Below, in pieces: positions 5,862 to 8,128 of a DNA stretch of 8,128 nucleotides. How positions within the stretch are numbered: the first letter of the stretch is position 1; every line of letters begins with the position of its first letter. The position numbers were made by a program, and so were the translations under genes. The notes under the pieces were generated by a model. It was not told the DNA's origin. It worked only from the letters and a program-made list of their open reading frames with translations, and searched no databases. Origin of the DNA: Pseudomonadota bacterium (GTDB lineage: Bacteria; Pseudomonadota; Alphaproteobacteria; Rhizobiales; Xanthobacteraceae); NCBI GenBank assembly GCA_023404705.1, contig JAEYAU010000069.1:1-8128 (forward strand), read 5' to 3'.

Positions 5862-6863
5862 TTACTTCACGTTGCGGACGAGCTCGAGGATCTTCACGGC
5901 ATTGGGGCCGAGGTCCTTGGCGAGCTTGTCCTGGATCGGCTTGCTGATGGTCTGGAAGCCGGACTTGTCAACATCGGTGACGATCTTGATGCCGATCTTC
6001 TTGAGCCGCGCGATCGCCTCATGCTCGAGCTCAAAGGCGCGCTTGGGCTGGTTCTTGTTCATCTCGTCGGCGGCGGCCTGAATCCAGCCCTTCTGCTCGT
6101 CGGAGAGGCTTCCCCAGACCTTCTGGCTGACGAACAGCACCGAGTGATTGGCCTCATGCTCGGTCGCCGAGATGACCGGCGCGACCTCGTAGTGCTTGTT
6201 GATCAGGTAGTTGTTGTAGCCGTTCTCGGCGAACTCGACGACGCCGGTCTGCAGCGAGGTGTAGACCTCGCCGAAGGGCATATGCACGACCTGGGCGCCG
6301 TAGGCGGGAAACAGCGTGTCCTCGGTCACGGTCGCCTGCACACGGATCTTCACGCCCTTGAGATCCTCGACCTTGCGGATCTCCTTCTTGCCGTAGATGT
6401 AGCGCAGGCCCTGCGTCGCCAGCGTGAGCATGTGCGCGCCCTTGATCTTGACCGCGTACATCTCGCGCATCGCCTGGACGACGCCCGGATCGGCGAGCGC
6501 GCGCATGGCATGCTGCTCGTCGCGGAAGATGAAGTGGATCGAGAACACGCCGGACTCGGGCTGCGCCGTCGAGGCATTGGCGGTCGAGAGCAGCACCATG
6601 TCGATGTCGCCGGTCTGCACCTTCTGCAGCGTCTGCGCCTCGGTGCCGAGCTGCGCGCCCGGATACTGATTGATCGAGAACTGTCCCTTGCTCACGTCCA
6701 GGAGCTTCTTGTTGAACATCTCGGCGCCGGCGCCGTAGCCGCTGGTCCTCGGCTGATCGTAGGCGAAGCTGAACTCGCGCTTCTGCGCCTGCGCGGCGGG
6801 CGCAACGAGCAGCAGGGCCGCCGCGGCGGCGACGCAAAGCAGCGCTGAGCGGATGTCGAGCAT
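5862..6863 (-). CDS. dctP: TRAP transporter solute-binding protein, DctP type
   Basis: A 333-residue periplasmic receptor that captures the substrate and delivers it to DctQM. It opens with a signal peptide, MLDIRSALLCVAAAAALLLV then APAAQAQ, cleavage likely after AQA at about residue 26. DctP-family landmarks follow: GAEMFNKKLLDVSKGQFSIN (46-65), PGAQLGTEAQTLQKVQTGDIDM (68-89), GLRYIYGKKEIRKVEDLKG (152-170), and VKIRVQATVTEDTLFPAYGA (171-190), where Arg174 is the expected carboxylate-binding arginine. PFGEVYTSLQTGVVEFAENG (196-215) replaces the common GVVDGQENP wording, hinting at a distinct subfamily or ligand. The start at 6863 is chosen because GGAGGG sits about 5 nt upstream and begins the signal peptide; a start at 6932 would prepend 23 residues and run through a leader hairpin. 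First gene of dctPQM, with two GntR-type sites in its 5' region. Confidence 0.96.
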   Translation of the reverse strand: MLDIRSALLCVAAAAALLLVAPAAQAQKREFSFAYDQPRTSGYGAGAEMFNKKLLDVSKGQFSINQYPGAQLGTEAQTLQKVQTGDIDMVLLSTANASTAQPESGVFSIHFIFRDEQHAMRALADPGVVQAMREMYAVKIKGAHMLTLATQGLRYIYGKKEIRKVEDLKGVKIRVQATVTEDTLFPAYGAQVVHMPFGEVYTSLQTGVVEFAENGYNNYLINKHYEVAPVISATEHEANHSVLFVSQKVWGSLSDEQKGWIQAAADEMNKNQPKRAFELEHEAIARLKKIGIKIVTDVDKSGFQTISKPIQDKLAKDLGPNAVKILELVRNVK

Positions 6864-6904
6864 GTTTCCCTCCCCGGAATTTGCCGCGATGACTGTAATG
6901 CACG

Positions 6905-6930
6905 GCGACGCCTCTGCGGCAGGGCGTCGC
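6905..6930 (-). other. Stem-loop in the dctP 5' leader
   Basis: GCGACGCC (6905-6912) and GGCGTCGC (6923-6930) form a perfect 8-bp stem; the 10-nt loop can add three more pairs (CTG/CAG). It lies 41 nt before the dctP ATG and downstream of both GntR-type sites, so it should be in the mRNA leader. It may stabilise the leader or influence ribosome access. No U-run follows, so it is not a plain terminator. Confidence 0.5.
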
Positions 6931-6961
6931 ACTTTTCTTCACCTTGGAGGGAGAGTGTCGG

Positions 6962-6973
6962 ATTGTCAACAAT
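6962..6973. promoter_or_regulatory. GntR/FCD-type operator, proximal site (ATTGTCAACAAT)
   Basis: An imperfect 12-bp palindrome differing by one base from the distal site. It fits the short TNGTNNNACNA-like operators typical of FadR-subfamily GntR regulators. On the minus strand it contains TTGACA (6969-6964), which could be the -35 box for dctP; I could not find a convincing -10 box at 16-18 nt. It is about 99 bp before the dctP start. Confidence 0.65.
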
Positions 6974-7013
6974 GCGGGGCTCCGCTCCGCCCACGCTCCA
7001 TCGAGATGGCGAA

Positions 7014-7025
7014 ATTGTCGACAAT
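7014..7025. promoter_or_regulatory. GntR/FCD-type operator, distal site (ATTGTCGACAAT)
   Basis: A perfect 12-bp palindrome located 17 bp past the end of the FCD-GntR gene and 52 bp (centre to centre) from the proximal site, close to five helical turns. The two sites would face the same side of the DNA, allowing cooperative binding or a small loop over the dctP promoter. The assignment to the neighbouring regulator is inferred from family operator shape and adjacency. Confidence 0.65.
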
Positions 7026-7041
7026 AAGCAGAGTGTGGCCG

Positions 7042-7731
7042 TCAGGCGGCCTCGTCGGGGCCCGCGACGTGCGCGGACTCATGCAGCCGTCGAATGTACT
7101 CGTCCCGGTTTGGCCGCAGGTGCTGCACGCAGAGCTCGGCGAAGGCCCACGAGTCCCGGCCCTTGAGGTGCTCGATCATCACCTCGTGCTGCGCGCGCGA
7201 GCGCTGCACGGCGGCGGCGTCCGAAAACGTGTTGGTGCGGATGATGTAGGTCAGGTCCATGTACTGCTTCACCAGGCTGACCAGATGCGCATTGTCGCAC
7301 AGCGCAAAGATCGCGAGATGAAAGCGGTCGTTGGCATCGTGGATGGCGCGGAAGTCATTCGCCTCCACGGCGCGCACGAATTGCGCCTGGATCGCCTCGA
7401 TGCGCGCGACCGCAGCCGGCTCGGCGGGCAGGCGGATGCGCAGCGCGGCTTGGCGCTGGATCATCTCGCGCACCTCGTAGATCTCCTCGACCTCAGCGAC
7501 CGTGAAGGCGCGCACCGCGGCGCCCACGTTGCGGGTGCGCACGACGATGCCCTTCTTCTCGAGCCTGGCGAAGGCCGCGCGAATGAAGTGGCGCGAATGT
7601 CCGAAACGGTCGAGCAGCGCCTCCTCGCGCAGACGCTCGCCCGGCTTGAGACGGCCGAAGATGATGTCGTCCTCGAGCGCGTCCGCGATCTCCTCGTCGG
7701 GCGGCTCGGGCATCTGCGCGGCGTTCGACAT
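7042..7731 (-). CDS. GntR-family transcriptional regulator, FadR subfamily (FCD domain)
   Basis: A 229-residue one-component regulator. The winged helix-turn-helix covers about residues 13-77 (ADALEDDIIFGRLKPGERL, then EEALLDRFGHSRHFIRAAFARLEKKG, then wing IVVRTRNVGAAVRAF). The all-helical FCD ligand domain follows (about 80-213), starting VAEVEEIYEVREMIQRQAA. Its metal/ligand residues look intact: Asn134 and His138 (NDRFH), His182 (SRAQHEVMIEHL) and His204 (LCVQHL). FCD regulators sense small organic acids, often the substrate of the adjacent transporter or catabolic genes. The ATG at 7731 has GGGAGA 6 nt upstream. It precedes dctPQM on the same strand with a 178-nt gap carrying two matching operators, so it probably represses the transporter until the ligand appears. 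No such site is seen before its own start, so direct autoregulation through the same motif is not evident. A GGCCG/CGGCC hairpin straddles its stop codon. Confidence 0.94.
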   Translation of the reverse strand: MSNAAQMPEPPDEEIADALEDDIIFGRLKPGERLREEALLDRFGHSRHFIRAAFARLEKKGIVVRTRNVGAAVRAFTVAEVEEIYEVREMIQRQAALRIRLPAEPAAVARIEAIQAQFVRAVEANDFRAIHDANDRFHLAIFALCDNAHLVSLVKQYMDLTYIIRTNTFSDAAAVQRSRAQHEVMIEHLKGRDSWAFAELCVQHLRPNRDEYIRRLHESAHVAGPDEAA

Positions 7732-7803
7732 CAGGGTTCTCCCGCGCGGAGTATAGCCATGCGCGCAGCAAGCGCACGACCGGCGCGCGGCCCAATGTTC
7801 GCG

Positions 7804-8128
7804 CTACTTGGCCTTGCTGCTGCGCTTCTTGGCGGCGACCTGCGGCTTCTGCTTCAGGCCTTCGGGGTCGAAGCCGACATAGACGACGTAGCTCCAGAGC
7901 GCGTCGCCGGGCGGCACCGGGAAGGTGAGATCCTCGTCCACATGCACGAACGGGACGTTGCCGGCGCCGGCCGGGATGGTCACGGGCACGCGGTGGAACT
8001 TGGTCAGGATGGTGCGCGGGCTCGGGCCCTCGTGGACCACCGTGTAGCGGATCGGCAGCTCCATCTGCCCCGGCCCGCCGGCGGGCCCGCCGACGCTGCG
8101 GCCCAGGGCGCCGCCCGTGAAGGTGTTT
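7804..8128 (-). CDS. Unrecognised protein, carboxy-terminal 107 residues (runs off right edge)
   Basis: The frame is open from the window edge to a TAG at 7806-7804. An internal ATG at 8064 could give an 86-residue protein, but the frame continues in register upstream (NTFTGGALGRSVGGPAGG...) to the edge with no Shine-Dalgarno before that ATG, so this is more likely the end of a longer gene. The visible part looks beta-rich: LPIRYTVVHEG, PRTILTKFHRVPVTIPAG, NVPFVHVDEDLTFPVP and WSYVVYVGFDP, followed by a Lys-rich tail (AAKKRSSKAK). The alternating hydrophobic strands suggest a compact beta-sandwich-like domain. I do not recognise a named family and assign no function. It is 72 nt upstream of the GntR gene on the same strand; a TATACT (7755-7750) in that gap could be a -10 box for the regulator. 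Confidence 0.7.
   Translation of the reverse strand, partial: NTFTGGALGRSVGGPAGGPGQMELPIRYTVVHEGPSPRTILTKFHRVPVTIPAGAGNVPFVHVDEDLTFPVPPGDALWSYVVYVGFDPEGLKQKPQVAAKKRSSKAK

Noticed and set aside
5965..5973. TTGTCAACA inside dctP, resembling the GntR-type operator
   Set aside because: It matches only nine bases, is not palindromic at the ends, and lies in conserved-looking coding sequence; chance similarity is the simplest explanation.
5280..6848. A 522-codon plus-strand open frame opposite dctQ and dctP
   Set aside because: It is antisense to two confidently identified genes in the same operon, crosses their intergenic hairpin, and has no recognisable domain.
6864..6932. Upstream in-frame start for DctP
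   Set aside because: It would place 23 residues before a complete signal peptide, pass through the leader hairpin, and ignore the good GGAGGG in front of the 6863 start.

Overview
The window is high-GC DNA with dense, mostly tightly spaced genes. The families present are a TRAP transporter, an FCD-type GntR regulator, a PF04392-type solute-binding protein and an FmdA/AmdA-type amidase. That combination, with strong G/C third-position bias, suggests an alphaproteobacterium, most likely a Hyphomicrobiales (Bradyrhizobium-like) soil or plant-associated lineage. No rRNA, tRNA, CRISPR array, transposase or integrase was found, and the assignment rests on family content only.

Left part (1-2634): the amino-terminal 192 residues of a YcaO-superfamily protein run leftwards off the window. 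Divergent from it, an acetamidase/formamidase-family hydrolase and a periplasmic solute-binding protein (PF04392 type) form a two-gene unit with a 6-nt gap. No permease or ATPase accompanies the binding protein here.

Middle (2635-3298): a 664-bp gap between convergent genes with no credible coding sequence. It starts with a 153-bp nested inverted-repeat element (18-bp perfect outer arms, 12-bp perfect inner arms). It continues as about 460 bp of consecutive GC-rich stem-loops and ends in an AT-rich inverted repeat just beyond the GbsR/MarR-type regulator gene.

Right part (3299-8128), all on the minus strand: from right to left come the carboxy-terminal part of an unrecognised protein, an FCD-GntR regulator, a complete DctP-type TRAP transporter (dctP, dctQ, dctM; dctQ and dctM overlap by ATGA), and a GbsR/MarR-type regulator. 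The transporter is therefore bracketed by two regulators. Two near-identical 12-bp sites (ATTGTCAACAAT and the perfect palindrome ATTGTCGACAAT), 52 bp centre to centre, lie in the dctP leader and fit the operator type of FCD-GntR proteins. The GbsR/MarR gene has its own well-formed promoter whose predicted start falls on the A of the ATG, so its mRNA is predicted to be leaderless. An 18-bp perfect palindrome spans that start codon, a strong candidate for an autoregulatory operator.

Inferred biology: a regulated uptake locus for a small organic anion (TRAP), next to a possible amide-hydrolysis and solute-sensing pair. The substrates cannot be read from the sequence. I see no clear new multi-gene defence or biosynthetic system. 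The most noteworthy signals are the regulatory architecture, the nested palindromic element with the structured non-coding stretch beside it, and the truncated YcaO gene, whose remaining cluster lies outside the window.
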